64,000 nt of DNA from Scleromatobacter humisilvae (GTDB lineage: Bacteria > Pseudomonadota > Gammaproteobacteria > Burkholderiales > Burkholderiaceae_C): assembly GCF_023231945.1 (NCBI RefSeq), contig NZ_JAJLJH010000011.1, positions 62,001-126,000 of the forward strand. Direction: 5' to 3'. Position 1 is the stretch's first letter; every line of letters starts with the position of its first letter. The position numbers were made by a program, and so were the translations under genes. The notes beneath the pieces were generated by a model that saw only the letters and a list, made by a program, of their open reading frames with translations, did not search any database and was not told where the DNA came from. Below, one piece after another: positions 21,748 to 30,917 of this stretch.

Positions 21748-24138
21748 ATGACCGATCCAGACAGCACGCCTGCGAAACTTCCCGTCCCGGCGCCCCGGCG
21801 CCCCCCTGCTGGCCACTGGGCCGCGCGGGCCGCGCGGAGCCTGTTGCGAGCAGTTTTGACAATTGCCGGCGGGGTGTTGGCGTTGTTACTCGGTGTTGCA
21901 ATCTGCGCGGCCATCGGGCTTGCTGTCGCGTATCCAAACATGCCAGAGCTGAGCGCTTTGACGGATTACCGCCCGAAATTACCGTTACGGGTTTTTTCTT
22001 CTGATGGCGTGTTGCTGGGGGAATATGGTGAGGAAAGGAGACAGTTCGTCCCGATCGGCCAGATCCCGAAGGTCATGCGCGACGCCGTATTGGCCATCGA
22101 GGACGCGCGTTTCTACCACCACGGCGGCGTCGACTACCTCGGCGTGATCCGGGCGGGGATGGCCAATGTCGGGGAGGCGCGGAGCCAGGGCGCGTCGACG
22201 ATCACGATGCAGGTGGCGCGCAACTTCTACCTGTCAACAGAAAAAACCTTCACCCGCAAGCTCTACGAGATTCTGCTGGCGCTCAAGATCGAGGCGCAAT
22301 TGAGCAAGGACCAGATTCTGGAGCTGTACATGAACCAGATTTATCTGGGTCAGCGGGCGTACGGCTTCGCCTCGGCGAGCGAAATCTATTTCGGCAAACC
22401 GCTCAAGGACATCACCATCGGCGAGGCGGCGATGCTGGCCGGCCTGCCCAAGGCGCCTTCGAGCTACAACCCGATCGCCAACCCGAAGCGCGCCAAGCAG
22501 CGCCAACAGTACATCATCGACCGGATGTTCGAAAACGGGTTCATAACGGAAGACGAGCGCAAGGCTGCGCATGCCCAGGTGTTGCAATACCGGGCGCCGA
22601 CCGAGTCCCCGATCCACGCGGAATACGTGGCCGAAATGGCGCGCCAGCTGGTGTTTGCGCAATACGGCGACGAGGCCTATACGCGCGGGCTGAATGTCAC
22701 CGTCACGGTGGATTCCACGGACCAGTTGGCGGCTTACCACGCTCTCAGGCGCGGGATCATGGACTTCGAGCGTCGGCAGCAATTCCGGGGCCCGGAAGGG
22801 TATGTCGACCTGCCGGACGACCCGAAGGCGATCGACGCCCGCGTGGCCGAGGCGCTCGCCGACCACCCCGACAACGACGACCTGAAGGCCGCCGTCGTGC
22901 TGGAGGCCTCGCCCAGGAAGGTGTTGATCGCGCTGCAGTCGGGCGACACGGTGACGGTGACCGGCGACGGCCTGAAGCCGGTCACGTCCGGCCTGTCGCC
23001 CAAGGCCGACCCGAAGGTGCAGATCCGCCCCGGCGCGATCGTGCGCGCGATGAAGACCGACAAGGGCGACTGGACGCTCACCCAGCAGCCCGAGGTCGAG
23101 GGTGCGTTCGTCTCCACCGAGCCGGCCACGGGCGCGATCCGTGCGCTGGTGGGCGGCTTCGACTACGGCAAGAACAAGTTCAACCACGTCATGCAGGCCT
23201 GGCGCCAGCCGGGCTCGAGCTTCAAGCCCTTCATCTACTCGAGCGCGATCGAGAAGGGCTTCAACGGCGCGACGGTCGTCAACGACGCGCCGCTGTTCTT
23301 CGACGCCGGGACCACCGGCAGCCAGCCGTGGGAACCGAAGAACTACGACGGCAAGTTCGAAGGGCCGATGAAGCTGCGCGACGCGCTCGCCAAGTCGAAG
23401 AACATGGTGTCGATCCGCATCCTGCAATCGGTCGGACCGGCCTACGCGCAGCAGTGGATCTCGCGCTTCGGCTTCGATCCCGAGAGGCATCCGCCCTACC
23501 TGACGATGGCGCTCGGCTCGGGCTCGGTCACGCCGATCCAGATGTCCACCGCCTACGGCGTGTTCGCCACCGGCGGCTACCGCGTCAACCCGATGCTGAT
23601 CACCAAGGTGATCGACGCGCGCGGCAAGGTGCTGCTCGAGGAAGCGCCCAAGCCCTTCAACGACTCGATGCGAGCGATCGAGCCGCGCAACGCGTTCATG
23701 ATCGAGTCGCTGCTCAACACCGTCACGCTGCGCGGCACGGCCGCCGCGGCGCAGCGCGTCCTGAAGCGCCCCGACCTCTACGGCAAGACCGGCACCACCA
23801 ACGATTCGCTCGATGCCTGGTTCTGCGGCTTCCAGCCGTCGTTGGCCGCCGTCGTCTGGATCGGCTACGACAACCCGCGCAAGCTGGGCGACCGCGAGAC
23901 CGGCGGCGGCCTGGCGCTGCCCGTCTGGATCGAATACATGCAGACCGCGCTGAAGGACGTGCCGCAGCAGCCGCTGGAGGCGCCCGCCGGCGTGAGCAAC
24001 ATCAACGGCGAGTGGTACTACGACGAGTTCGGCCCGGCCAACGGCGTCAGCGGCCTGGGGCTGGACGACAAGATGCCGCAGCAGACGACCGACGACGAGA
24101 AGAAGAGCATCCTCGACCTCTTCAAGACCGGCAACTGA
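21748..24138 (+). CDS. mrcA: Penicillin-binding protein 1A (bifunctional transglycosylase/transpeptidase)
   Basis: This inner-membrane enzyme polymerises and cross-links peptidoglycan. The 796-residue protein has one N-terminal transmembrane helix (about residues 33-60) and a GT51 domain with catalytic EDARFYHHGGVD and QGASTITMQVARN. A PBP1A-type OB-like insert is followed by a transpeptidase domain with SxxK at Ser490-Lys493 (SSFK), SKN (KSKNMVS) and KTGTTN. Homologues upstream of pilM are common in beta- and gammaproteobacteria. The gene is also called ponA. Confidence 0.96.
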   Translation: MTDPDSTPAKLPVPAPRRPPAGHWAARAARSLLRAVLTIAGGVLALLLGVAICAAIGLAVAYPNMPELSALTDYRPKLPLRVFSSDGVLLGEYGEERRQFVPIGQIPKVMRDAVLAIEDARFYHHGGVDYLGVIRAGMANVGEARSQGASTITMQVARNFYLSTEKTFTRKLYEILLALKIEAQLSKDQILELYMNQIYLGQRAYGFASASEIYFGKPLKDITIGEAAMLAGLPKAPSSYNPIANPKRAKQRQQYIIDRMFENGFITEDERKAAHAQVLQYRAPTESPIHAEYVAEMARQLVFAQYGDEAYTRGLNVTVTVDSTDQLAAYHALRRGIMDFERRQQFRGPEGYVDLPDDPKAIDARVAEALADHPDNDDLKAAVVLEASPRKVLIALQSGDTVTVTGDGLKPVTSGLSPKADPKVQIRPGAIVRAMKTDKGDWTLTQQPEVEGAFVSTEPATGAIRALVGGFDYGKNKFNHVMQAWRQPGSSFKPFIYSSAIEKGFNGATVVNDAPLFFDAGTTGSQPWEPKNYDGKFEGPMKLRDALAKSKNMVSIRILQSVGPAYAQQWISRFGFDPERHPPYLTMALGSGSVTPIQMSTAYGVFATGGYRVNPMLITKVIDARGKVLLEEAPKPFNDSMRAIEPRNAFMIESLLNTVTLRGTAAAAQRVLKRPDLYGKTGTTNDSLDAWFCGFQPSLAAVVWIGYDNPRKLGDRETGGGLALPVWIEYMQTALKDVPQQPLEAPAGVSNINGEWYYDEFGPANGVSGLGLDDKMPQQTTDDEKKSILDLFKTGN

Positions 24139-24146
24139 AGGGCCGG

Positions 24147-24923
24147 TCAGCGCGCGGCGAGCATCTCCACGAGTTCGTGCGCGAACCGGTGCGCATCACC
24201 CGGCCAGCGCGCCGACAGGTAGCGGCCGTCGCGCACCGTGAAGCCGACGCGGCGCAGGCGGTCGGAGTCGCGCAGCAGCGCCGGCGGGCCGGTCAGGAAG
24301 TCGCGCGGCGAACGCAAGGCCGCCGCGACCTCGTCCTGCACCGTCTGCGGATAGGTGCGGTAGTAATCGCCGAGACGACGGCGCGTGAGGCGCCAGGCGA
24401 GCATCTCGAGCTGGCGCGTGAGGCCCGTCGTGCGGCGGCCGAACAGCACGCTGCGCCCGGCGTCGTCCCCGCGCGTGACGCGCGAGCGGGCCGCGAGCAC
24501 GGTGCCGTGGCAGATCGCCGCCACCGGCAGGTCGCGTTCGAAGAACGTGGCGACCGCCGACTGCAGCAGCGGCGATTCGAGGTACTCGCGCATGCCCGGC
24601 GCGTGGCCGCCGGGCAGCAGCACGGCGTCGAAGCGGTTCGCGGCCAGTCCGTCGGCAATGTCGCCCCAAGCGATCGGCGCGCGATAGGCCATCGACTGCG
24701 CCATGCCGTCGTGGTCCGCCACCGCGTTGCCCTGCGCGCGCAGCATCGGCGCCAGCAGGCCGAGGTCGCGACCCTCGAGCATGCGCGGGTCGGCCTGCGC
24801 GGGCCGGGCGTCGGGCGTCGCGAAGACGCACGCGTGGCCGGCCTCCGTCAGCACGCGCCAGGGCACGCCGGCCTCTGTCGGGTCGAAGTCCAGGCGCGGC
24901 AGCGGGACGAGGACGGTGGCCAG
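24147..24923 (-). CDS. DJ-1/PfpI-like (class I glutamine amidotransferase-like) protein
   Basis: This protein of about 258 residues has the DJ-1/PfpI core: a beta strand VVLATVLVPL, FDAVLLPGGHAPGMREYL, and the nucleophile elbow AAICHGTVLAARS with Cys followed by His. In the family such proteins act as chaperone-like, glyoxalase-like or protease-like enzymes; the substrate here is unknown. No ATG, GTG or TTG precedes the first beta strand in this frame after the cyaY stop. The true start is uncertain: CTG 24923 is used here, and ATC 24932 or a GTG inside GVPW (about 24866) are alternatives. It is transcribed right behind cyaY. Confidence 0.75.
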   Translation of the reverse strand: MATVLVPLPRLDFDPTEAGVPWRVLTEAGHACVFATPDARPAQADPRMLEGRDLGLLAPMLRAQGNAVADHDGMAQSMAYRAPIAWGDIADGLAANRFDAVLLPGGHAPGMREYLESPLLQSAVATFFERDLPVAAICHGTVLAARSRVTRGDDAGRSVLFGRRTTGLTRQLEMLAWRLTRRRLGDYYRTYPQTVQDEVAAALRSPRDFLTGPPALLRDSDRLRRVGFTVRDGRYLSARWPGDAHRFAHELVEMLAAR

Positions 24924-24936
24924 GACGACGATCCCG

Positions 24937-25281
24937 TCAGGCGACGAACTGCAGCGGCTTGCCGCCCTGTCGACTCGCCTCGTCCGACAGGCGCGCGAAG
25001 AAGTCGACGCCGTCGCGCGTGTCGCGCCAGGCCGCGTCCACCCACTTGAAGTGGAAGCCGCCGTTGCGCGCCGCGAGCCAGATCTCGTGCAGCGGCGGCT
25101 GCTTGTTGACGACAATCTTGCTGCCGTCCGGAAACTCGAGCTCGACGAGGCCGCCGGCGCGGTTCGTGTCGATGTCGATGACGCCTTGCTGCAGCCAGTC
25201 GTCGCACTGACGCTCGATCGCGGCCAGCACGCGCTCGGCGGCGGCCTGGTACTCGGTGTCCTGCAGGGTCGAGGTCGACAT
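24937..25281 (-). CDS. cyaY: Iron donor protein CyaY (frataxin)
   Basis: CyaY binds iron and regulates Fe-S cluster assembly. The 114-residue protein has an acidic first helix (DTEYQAAAERVLAAIERQCDDW) and the beta-sheet motifs LVELEFPDGSKIVVNKQPPLHEIWLA and GFHFKW, both standard for bacterial frataxin. It is divergent from lptM, with 19 bp between starts, an arrangement conserved in many proteobacteria. Confidence 0.95.
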   Translation of the reverse strand: MSTSTLQDTEYQAAAERVLAAIERQCDDWLQQGVIDIDTNRAGGLVELEFPDGSKIVVNKQPPLHEIWLAARNGGFHFKWVDAAWRDTRDGVDFFARLSDEASRQGGKPLQFVA

Positions 25282-25300
25282 GGTCGATAGAATCCGGGGG

Positions 25301-25561
25301 ATGAATGAACGCCAGGGATCGAGTTTAGCGGGGCGCCGGCGCCCTGCGCGCGGCGCTGTCTTGGGCGCGGGCGCGCTGTTGCTTGCCCTGGCGCTCGCGG
25401 CCTGTGGCCAGAAGGGGCCGCTGTACCTGCCGGCGCAGGCCGGCGTCGCCGCCACGCCCGCGAGCAGACTACCGAGTGCGCCCGAGGACGGTCGCCCCGC
25501 CGCGCCCCTGCCGCCCATGGACGGCGCGAGTTCGCCCGGGCTGCCGCCCGCGGCCAAGTGA
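25301..25561 (+). CDS. lptM: LPS translocon maturation chaperone LptM (YifL-like lipoprotein)
   Basis: This 86-residue small lipoprotein has a signal peptide and the diagnostic lipobox and follow-on LAACGQKGPLYLP. In E. coli LptM assists disulfide maturation of the LptD/E translocon. The rest is a Pro/Ala-rich tail. It is divergent from cyaY as in many genomes, but lysA, which usually follows it, is not present here; the next gene is on the opposite strand with 4 bp between stops. Confidence 0.9.
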   Translation: MNERQGSSLAGRRRPARGAVLGAGALLLALALAACGQKGPLYLPAQAGVAATPASRLPSAPEDGRPAAPLPPMDGASSPGLPPAAK

Positions 25562-25565
25562 GCGC

Positions 25566-26606
25566 CTAGATCCGCCCTTCCTCGACGGCGTGGCACGCCA
25601 CCCGCACCGGCCCGGAGGCCAACAGCAGCGGCCGTTCGATGCGGCAGCGCTCGTTGGCATGCGGACAACGCGGATGGAACGCGCAGCCCGCCGGCGGCGC
25701 GAGCGGATCGGGCAGTTCGCCGAGCACCGGCGCGCGCTCCCGTTCGGGCGCGCGTGGATCGGGCACCGCGGCCAGCAGCATGCGCGTGTAGGGATGGCGG
25801 GGCGCGGCGAAGAGCTCGGCCTTGGGCGCCAGCTCGACCAGCCGCCCGAGGTACATCACGCCCACGTCGTCGGCCACGTAGCGCACCACCACCAGGTTGT
25901 GCGAGATGAACAGGCAGGCCAGCGCGCGTTCGCGTTGCAGGTCCACCAGCAGGTTGAGCACCTGCGCCTGCACCGAGACATCGAGCGCCGACGTCGGCTC
26001 GTCGCAGACGAGGAACTCCGGGCTCGTCGCGATCGCACGCGCGATCGAGATGCGCTGACGCTGGCCGCCCGAGAACTGGTGCGGGAACTTGCGCACGTCG
26101 AAGCCATCCAGCCCGACCGACGCCAGCAGCGCGGCCACGCGCGCGGGCGCCTGCGCCGGCAGGATCAGGCCCTGCTCGAGCAGCGGCTCGGCCACGATGT
26201 CGCCGACGCGCCAGCGCGGATCGAGGCTGGCGTACGGATCCTGGAAGACCATCTGCATGCGCCGCCGCAACGCGCGCGCGCCGTCCGCGGGCCCCGCCAG
26301 CGTCGCCTGGACGTCGAGACGGTCGACCCACGCGCTGCCCGCCGTCGGCATCTCCAGTCCCACCATCAGCCGCGCCAGCGTGCTCTTGCCGCAGCCCGAT
26401 TCGCCCACCAGCGCGAGCGTGCGGCCGCGCGAGATCGTGAAGCTCACGTCCTCCACGGCATGAATGCGTCCGGGCGCCACGCTCCGCAGCAGGCGGTCGG
26501 TCCAGGGCACGTGCATCGCGAAGGTCTTGCCGAGGCCGCGGGCTTCGGCGACGACGGTCCCGGGCGTCGCGGGCCGCTCCAGCGTGGCAAGGCTGTGGTC
26601 GCTCAT
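25566..26606 (-). CDS. Dpp/Opp-type ABC transporter ATP-binding protein (second ATPase, DppF-like)
   Basis: The 346-residue ATPase has Walker A GESGCGKST, Q-loop MVFQDPYASLDPR, signature FSGGQRQRISIARA and Walker B FLVCDEPTSALD. It ends with the oligopeptide-transporter C-terminal domain CAFHPRCPHANERC, whose cysteines are typical of DppD/F. It is the last of four overlapping genes. The transported compound cannot be told from the sequence; peptides, or similar small molecules such as nickel complexes or opines, are possible. Confidence 0.92.
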   Translation of the reverse strand: MSDHSLATLERPATPGTVVAEARGLGKTFAMHVPWTDRLLRSVAPGRIHAVEDVSFTISRGRTLALVGESGCGKSTLARLMVGLEMPTAGSAWVDRLDVQATLAGPADGARALRRRMQMVFQDPYASLDPRWRVGDIVAEPLLEQGLILPAQAPARVAALLASVGLDGFDVRKFPHQFSGGQRQRISIARAIATSPEFLVCDEPTSALDVSVQAQVLNLLVDLQRERALACLFISHNLVVVRYVADDVGVMYLGRLVELAPKAELFAAPRHPYTRMLLAAVPDPRAPERERAPVLGELPDPLAPPAGCAFHPRCPHANERCRIERPLLLASGPVRVACHAVEEGRI

Positions 26607-27583
26607 GCCGCCGGGCCCTCGAGGATGGGCCACCAGCAGGCGGCGCGGGTGCGCCGGACCAGCGCCAGCTCGGGCCGCTCCTCGCTGCAGCGCGGACTCG
26701 CCTTCGGGCAGCGCGGATGGAACGCGCAGCCGGAGGGGATCTCGCCGAGCCGCGGCAGCGCGCCGTCGATCTGCGCGAGACGCCCGCCGGCGTCGGCGAG
26801 CGACGGCACCGACGCCATCAGCCCCGCCGTGTACGGATGCGCCGGGTGCCGGATCACCTCGCGCACCGGGCCGATCTCGACGATGCGCCCGGCGTACATG
26901 ACGGCCACGCGGTCGCAGGTCTCGGCGACCACGCCCATGTCGTGCGTGATCAGCAGCGCCGACGCGCCGCGCGCCTGCGTCACGCCGCGCAGCAGCCGGA
27001 TGATCTGCGCCTGCATGGCGACGTCGAGCGCCGTGGTCGGCTCGTCGGCGATGATCAGCCGCGGCTCGCCGGCGAGCGCGAGCGCGATCACCACGCGCTG
27101 GCGCATGCCGCCCGAGAGCTCGTGCGGATATTGCCCAAGGCGCGCCTCGGGTGCGGGCAGGCCGCTCTGGCGCAACAGCGCGATGGCGCGCTCGCGCGCC
27201 TGCGCCGCGGTCAGCGGCAGGTGCGTGCGCAGCGTCTCGATCAACTGGCGCCCGATCGTGTACAGCGGATTCAGCGAAGTCAGCGGGTCCTGGAAGATCG
27301 TCCCGACATGCCGGCCGCGCAGCAGCCGCATCGCCTCGGGCGGCAGGTCGTCGATGCGCTGCCCTTCGAACAGGATCTGGCCGCCACAGATCCGGCCGGG
27401 CGGCTCCAGCAGCCCGATGATGGCGGCGCCGGTCAGCGACTTGCCCGCCCCCGACTCGCCGACCACGCCGAGGATCTCGCCGGCCGCGATGTCGAACGAG
27501 ACGCCGTCGAGCGCGCGCAGCGTGCCGCGACGCGTCGGGAACTCGACGCACAGGTCGCGCACTTCGAGCAGCGGCACGCTCAT
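26603..27583 (-). CDS. Dpp/Opp-type ABC transporter ATP-binding protein (first ATPase, DppD-like)
   Basis: The 326-residue ATPase has Walker A GESGAGKS, Q-loop TIFQDPLTSLNPLYTIGRQL, signature LSGGMRQRVVIALA, Walker B LIIADEPTTALD, switch LITHDMGVVAE and the C-terminal CAFHPRCPKASPRC motif. It overlaps both neighbours by 4 bp (ATGA), so the operon is tightly coupled. It is paired with the DppF-like ATPase downstream. Confidence 0.92.
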   Translation of the reverse strand: MSVPLLEVRDLCVEFPTRRGTLRALDGVSFDIAAGEILGVVGESGAGKSLTGAAIIGLLEPPGRICGGQILFEGQRIDDLPPEAMRLLRGRHVGTIFQDPLTSLNPLYTIGRQLIETLRTHLPLTAAQARERAIALLRQSGLPAPEARLGQYPHELSGGMRQRVVIALALAGEPRLIIADEPTTALDVAMQAQIIRLLRGVTQARGASALLITHDMGVVAETCDRVAVMYAGRIVEIGPVREVIRHPAHPYTAGLMASVPSLADAGGRLAQIDGALPRLGEIPSGCAFHPRCPKASPRCSEERPELALVRRTRAACWWPILEGPAA

Positions 27584-28542
27584 TGCAGCCTCGGGTTGAG
27601 CGCGTCGCGCAGCCAGTCGCCGAGCAGGTTCACGCTCATCGCGATCAGCACGAGCGCGGCGCCGGGGAACAGCGTGATCCACCATTCGCCGGCGTACAGG
27701 AAGTCGTTGCCGATGCGGATCAGGGTGCCCAGCGACGGATTGGTCGGCGGTACGCCCACACCCAGGTACGACAGCGTGGCCTCCGCGACGATGGCCTGGC
27801 CGACCTGGATCGTTGCCAGCACCAGCACCGGCCCCAGCACGTTGGGCAGCACGTGTCGACGCAGCAGCCGCCAGCGCGAGAGGCCCACGAGGCGCGCGGC
27901 CTGCACGTATTCCTTGTTGCGCTCCACCAGCGTCGAGCCACGCACCATGCGCGCGTAGCGAACCCAGTCGGTCAGCGTCAGCGCGAGGATCAGCACCGCG
28001 AACGCGAGCACGTCGCGCGCCTGCGGAAAGATCGCCCGCCCGACGCCATCGATCAGCAGCGCGATCAGGATCGGCGGAAACGACAGCATCACGTCGCACA
28101 GCCGCATCAATGCGGCGTCGACGATGCCGCCGGCGAAGCCCGCCACCAGCCCCGCCGTCACGCCGATCAGCACCGACAGCGCGACCGCGCTGAGCCCGAC
28201 CATCAACGAGATGCGGGCGCCGTACAACAGGGCCGACAGGATGTCGCGCCCCTGGTCGTCGGTGCCCAGCGGATAGGTGGCGCGGCCGTCGGTCAGCCAG
28301 GCCGGCGGCAGGTGCGAATCGGCCAGGTCCAGCCCGGCCAGGTCGGACGGATCGTGCGGTGCGAGCCACGGCGCGAACAGCGCGCCGCACAGGCACAGCA
28401 GCGCGATGGCCGCGGCGAGCACGGCCGTGCGCGAATGCACGAAGTCGTGCCAGAGATCGCTGGCCAACAGGCGTGTCCAGCGCGCCGGCCTTCCCGTTTT
28501 GCTGGTGGCGGCGGCGAGTCCGGTCGTCAAGGGTGGCTTCAT
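27580..28542 (-). CDS. Dpp/Opp-type ABC transporter permease (DppC-like)
   Basis: The 320-residue inner-membrane permease has an N-terminal OppC extension, APWLAPHDPSD followed by YPLGTDDQGRDILSALLYGAR (the OppC family signature), several transmembrane helices, and an EAA-type loop EYVQAARLVGLSRWRLLRRHVLPN. It overlaps the DppB-like gene upstream by 4 bp. Confidence 0.93.
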   Translation of the reverse strand: MKPPLTTGLAAATSKTGRPARWTRLLASDLWHDFVHSRTAVLAAAIALLCLCGALFAPWLAPHDPSDLAGLDLADSHLPPAWLTDGRATYPLGTDDQGRDILSALLYGARISLMVGLSAVALSVLIGVTAGLVAGFAGGIVDAALMRLCDVMLSFPPILIALLIDGVGRAIFPQARDVLAFAVLILALTLTDWVRYARMVRGSTLVERNKEYVQAARLVGLSRWRLLRRHVLPNVLGPVLVLATIQVGQAIVAEATLSYLGVGVPPTNPSLGTLIRIGNDFLYAGEWWITLFPGAALVLIAMSVNLLGDWLRDALNPRLQ

Positions 28543-29522
28543 CGATGCCCCCCGAACCCATGCACGCGCAGGCGCGGATCGACCACCGCGTAGAGCAGGT
28601 CGACGGCCAGGTTGATCGTGACGAACACCAACGCGATCAGGCACAGGTAGGCGGCCATGACCGGCACGTCCGGGAACTGCACGGCCTGGATGAACAGGCT
28701 GCCCATGCCGGGCCACGAGAACACCGTCTCGGTGACGATGGAGAACGCGATCAGGCCGCCGAGCTGCAGGCCGGAGATCGTCAGCACCGGCACCAGCGTG
28801 TTGCGCAGCGCATGGCCGAAGTGGACGACGCGATCGGGCAGGCCGCGCGCCCGTGCGAACTTCACGTAGTCCGAGCGCAGGACTTCCAGCATCTCGGCCC
28901 GCACCAGGCGCATCAGCAGCGTCAACTGGTAGACGGCCAGCGTGAAGGCGGGCAGCGCGATGTGGCGCCAGCCGTCGGCAGTCAGCAGTCCGGTGCTCCA
29001 GGCGCCAACCTGCACCGTCGTGCCGCGGCCATAGCTGGGAAACCAGCCGAGCTTGACCGAGAACACCTCGATCAGCACGATGCCGATCAGGAAGCCCGGC
29101 AACGAGACGCCCAGCAGCGACGCGGCCATCGTCAGCCTGGCATCCCAGTGACGGCGGCGCAGCGCGGCATATACACCCAGAGGTATGCCCGCCAGTGTCG
29201 CGACCAGCGCCGCGACGGTAGCCAGCTCGAAGGTCGCGGGCAGCCGCTCGGCGATCAGCACGGACACTTCCCGCCCCTGGCGCAGGCTCAGGCCGAAATC
29301 GCCGGTCAGCGCGCGGCCGACGAAGCGCGCGAACTGGACCGGCGCGGGCCTGTCCAGCCCGAGGTCGGCATGCAGCTGCGCGCGCTGGGCGGCCGAGGCA
29401 TCCTGGCCCACCATGTTGACGACCGGATCGCCGACGTAGCGAAACAGCGAGAACGCTCCCATCCCGACGACCAGCATCACGAGCACGGCCTGAGCAAGTC
29501 GACGGAGGATGAACGACAGCAT
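28539..29522 (-). CDS. Dpp/Opp-type ABC transporter permease (DppB-like)
   Basis: The 327-residue permease has the DppB N-terminus MLSFILRRLAQAVLVMLVV, DLGLDRPAPVQFARFV and the EAA loop YVKFARARGLPDRVVHFGHALRN. The C-terminal ETVFSWPGMGSLFIQAVQFPDVPV block completes the family pattern. I start at ATG 29522, the position where homologues begin. It is the first gene of the visible operon. No periplasmic binding-protein gene lies on either side, so that part must be encoded elsewhere. Confidence 0.92.
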   Translation of the reverse strand: MLSFILRRLAQAVLVMLVVGMGAFSLFRYVGDPVVNMVGQDASAAQRAQLHADLGLDRPAPVQFARFVGRALTGDFGLSLRQGREVSVLIAERLPATFELATVAALVATLAGIPLGVYAALRRRHWDARLTMAASLLGVSLPGFLIGIVLIEVFSVKLGWFPSYGRGTTVQVGAWSTGLLTADGWRHIALPAFTLAVYQLTLLMRLVRAEMLEVLRSDYVKFARARGLPDRVVHFGHALRNTLVPVLTISGLQLGGLIAFSIVTETVFSWPGMGSLFIQAVQFPDVPVMAAYLCLIALVFVTINLAVDLLYAVVDPRLRVHGFGGHR

Positions 29523-29598
29523 CGGGGGCAAGAATACCCCGGGAATCGCGGCCACGTCCCTCGGGGTCCACCGCACTCGCGTCGACGTGCCGCCAATG

Positions 29599-29625
29599 AA
29601 AAAGGCCCGTCCGAAGACGAGCCTT
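29599..29625 (-). terminator. Intrinsic terminator of the porin gene
   Basis: On the minus strand a 10-bp stem (AAGGCTCGTC / GACGGGCCTT, one G-T pair) closes a TTCG loop and is followed by TTTTT, about 60 bp after the porin stop. A second short repeat (GCTCCGC / GCGGAGC, 29632-29650) lies next to it. It separates the porin from the downstream ABC operon. Confidence 0.9.
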
Positions 29626-29683
29626 GATGGGGCTCCGCGCGAAGCGGAGCGCTGAACGTCGACCCGGCCAGGCCGGGATGCGA

Positions 29684-30715
29684 TCAGAAGTTGTGGACGA
29701 CGCCCAGGTTGAACGCCTTGTCGCCGGTGCCGGTCGCCGTGGCGTTGCCGACCGTGAAGGCGGCGCCGTGCTCGTTGTTGATGCGAGCGAAGGCCATGTA
29801 GACCGACGTGCGCTTCGACAGCGGGTACAGGTAGCCCACGCCGACTTGCTGCGCGTCCTTGTCGGACAACGTGCGATCGTTGTGGTGGATGTACGAAGCG
29901 AGGACTTGACCGCCGGCGACCGGGATCGTCACGCCGCCCATCATGTCGAGGACGTCGAGCGACGACGGGCCGGTGGACTTCTGCACCAGGGCGTGGAGCT
30001 TGATGATGCCGAAGTCGTACGTGCCACCCAGCAGGTAGTTCTTGCGCGCGGCGCCGTTGCCCGAAGCGTTGGCGACGTCGTAGAACGTGAAGCCGGCGTA
30101 GGCCGGGCCGGACGCGTAGGTCAGGCCAGCGCCGGTTTCGCGGTTGGCTTGCCAGTTGCCGGTCTGCTCGCCGAAGGCGACTTCAGCCGAGGCCGTGATG
30201 CCACCGATGTTCGGCGTGGAGTACGTCACCGAGTTGTTCAGGCGGATGCCCGACGGGTCGACGATGTTGTTGACCTGGCCGGCGAAGCCCGTGCCGAACG
30301 GGTCGATCGTGCTCAGGTTGTTGAACCCGAGGCTGTACTGGCGGCCGGCGCTGATGGCACCGAAGGCGCCGGTCAGGTCACCGTGAGCCTGGCGGCCCAT
30401 GAACGCGTTGCTGCCCGTGCAGAAGTTCGGGACGGTAGCGCCGTTCGACGACACGCCAGCGGCGCTGTCCGCGCAGAAGCCGGTTTCCAGCTGGAACGCC
30501 GCCTTCATGCCGCCGCCGAGGTCTTCGACGCCCTTGAAGCCGATACGCGAGCCACCGGTCACGCCAGAGTCGAGACGGACGGACTTGCCGGAGGAGCTGC
30601 CGCTATCCAGAGTCAGGCCGAGATCGACCTTGCCATAGAGGGTGACGGACGACTGGGCGGATGCGACGCCGCTGACGGCGGTGAGCACTGCGAGAGCGAG
30701 CAGCGACTTTTTCAT
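29684..30715 (-). CDS. Trimeric outer-membrane porin (betaproteobacterial Gram-negative porin)
   Basis: This is a 343-residue 16-strand-type porin with signal peptide MKKSLLALAVLTAVSGVASA, the start SSVTLYGKVDLGLTLDSG, the mid-motif AFMGRQAHGDLTGAFGAISAGRQYSLGFNNL and the terminal FNLGVVHNF. The final Phe is the usual recognition signal for outer-membrane insertion by Bam. AGGAGA lies upstream of the start. The gene is monocistronic, with its own terminator. Confidence 0.95.
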   Translation of the reverse strand: MKKSLLALAVLTAVSGVASAQSSVTLYGKVDLGLTLDSGSSSGKSVRLDSGVTGGSRIGFKGVEDLGGGMKAAFQLETGFCADSAAGVSSNGATVPNFCTGSNAFMGRQAHGDLTGAFGAISAGRQYSLGFNNLSTIDPFGTGFAGQVNNIVDPSGIRLNNSVTYSTPNIGGITASAEVAFGEQTGNWQANRETGAGLTYASGPAYAGFTFYDVANASGNGAARKNYLLGGTYDFGIIKLHALVQKSTGPSSLDVLDMMGGVTIPVAGGQVLASYIHHNDRTLSDKDAQQVGVGYLYPLSKRTSVYMAFARINNEHGAAFTVGNATATGTGDKAFNLGVVHNF

Positions 30716-30917
30716 TGCGAATATCTCCTAGGGTTAACAAGAGATTCCGGTCGCGGCGCGGCTGGGCGTGTTTGACCGCAATTGCCGCGACCTCATCGGA
30801 AGCTGCATGTATTGCACCAGAGGGGCCTGCCGGTTGCAAAGAAACACGACCGAAATCGCGAGGCCTTGTTGTCCTCGCACAACTTCGCGTTTACCCGTAA
30901 TCGGTTATCGTTTCCGC

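Noticed and set aside
25565-29576. Nickel- or microcin-specific naming of the ABC importer
   Set aside because: The binding protein that would decide specificity is absent and the permease/ATPase sequences do not discriminate.
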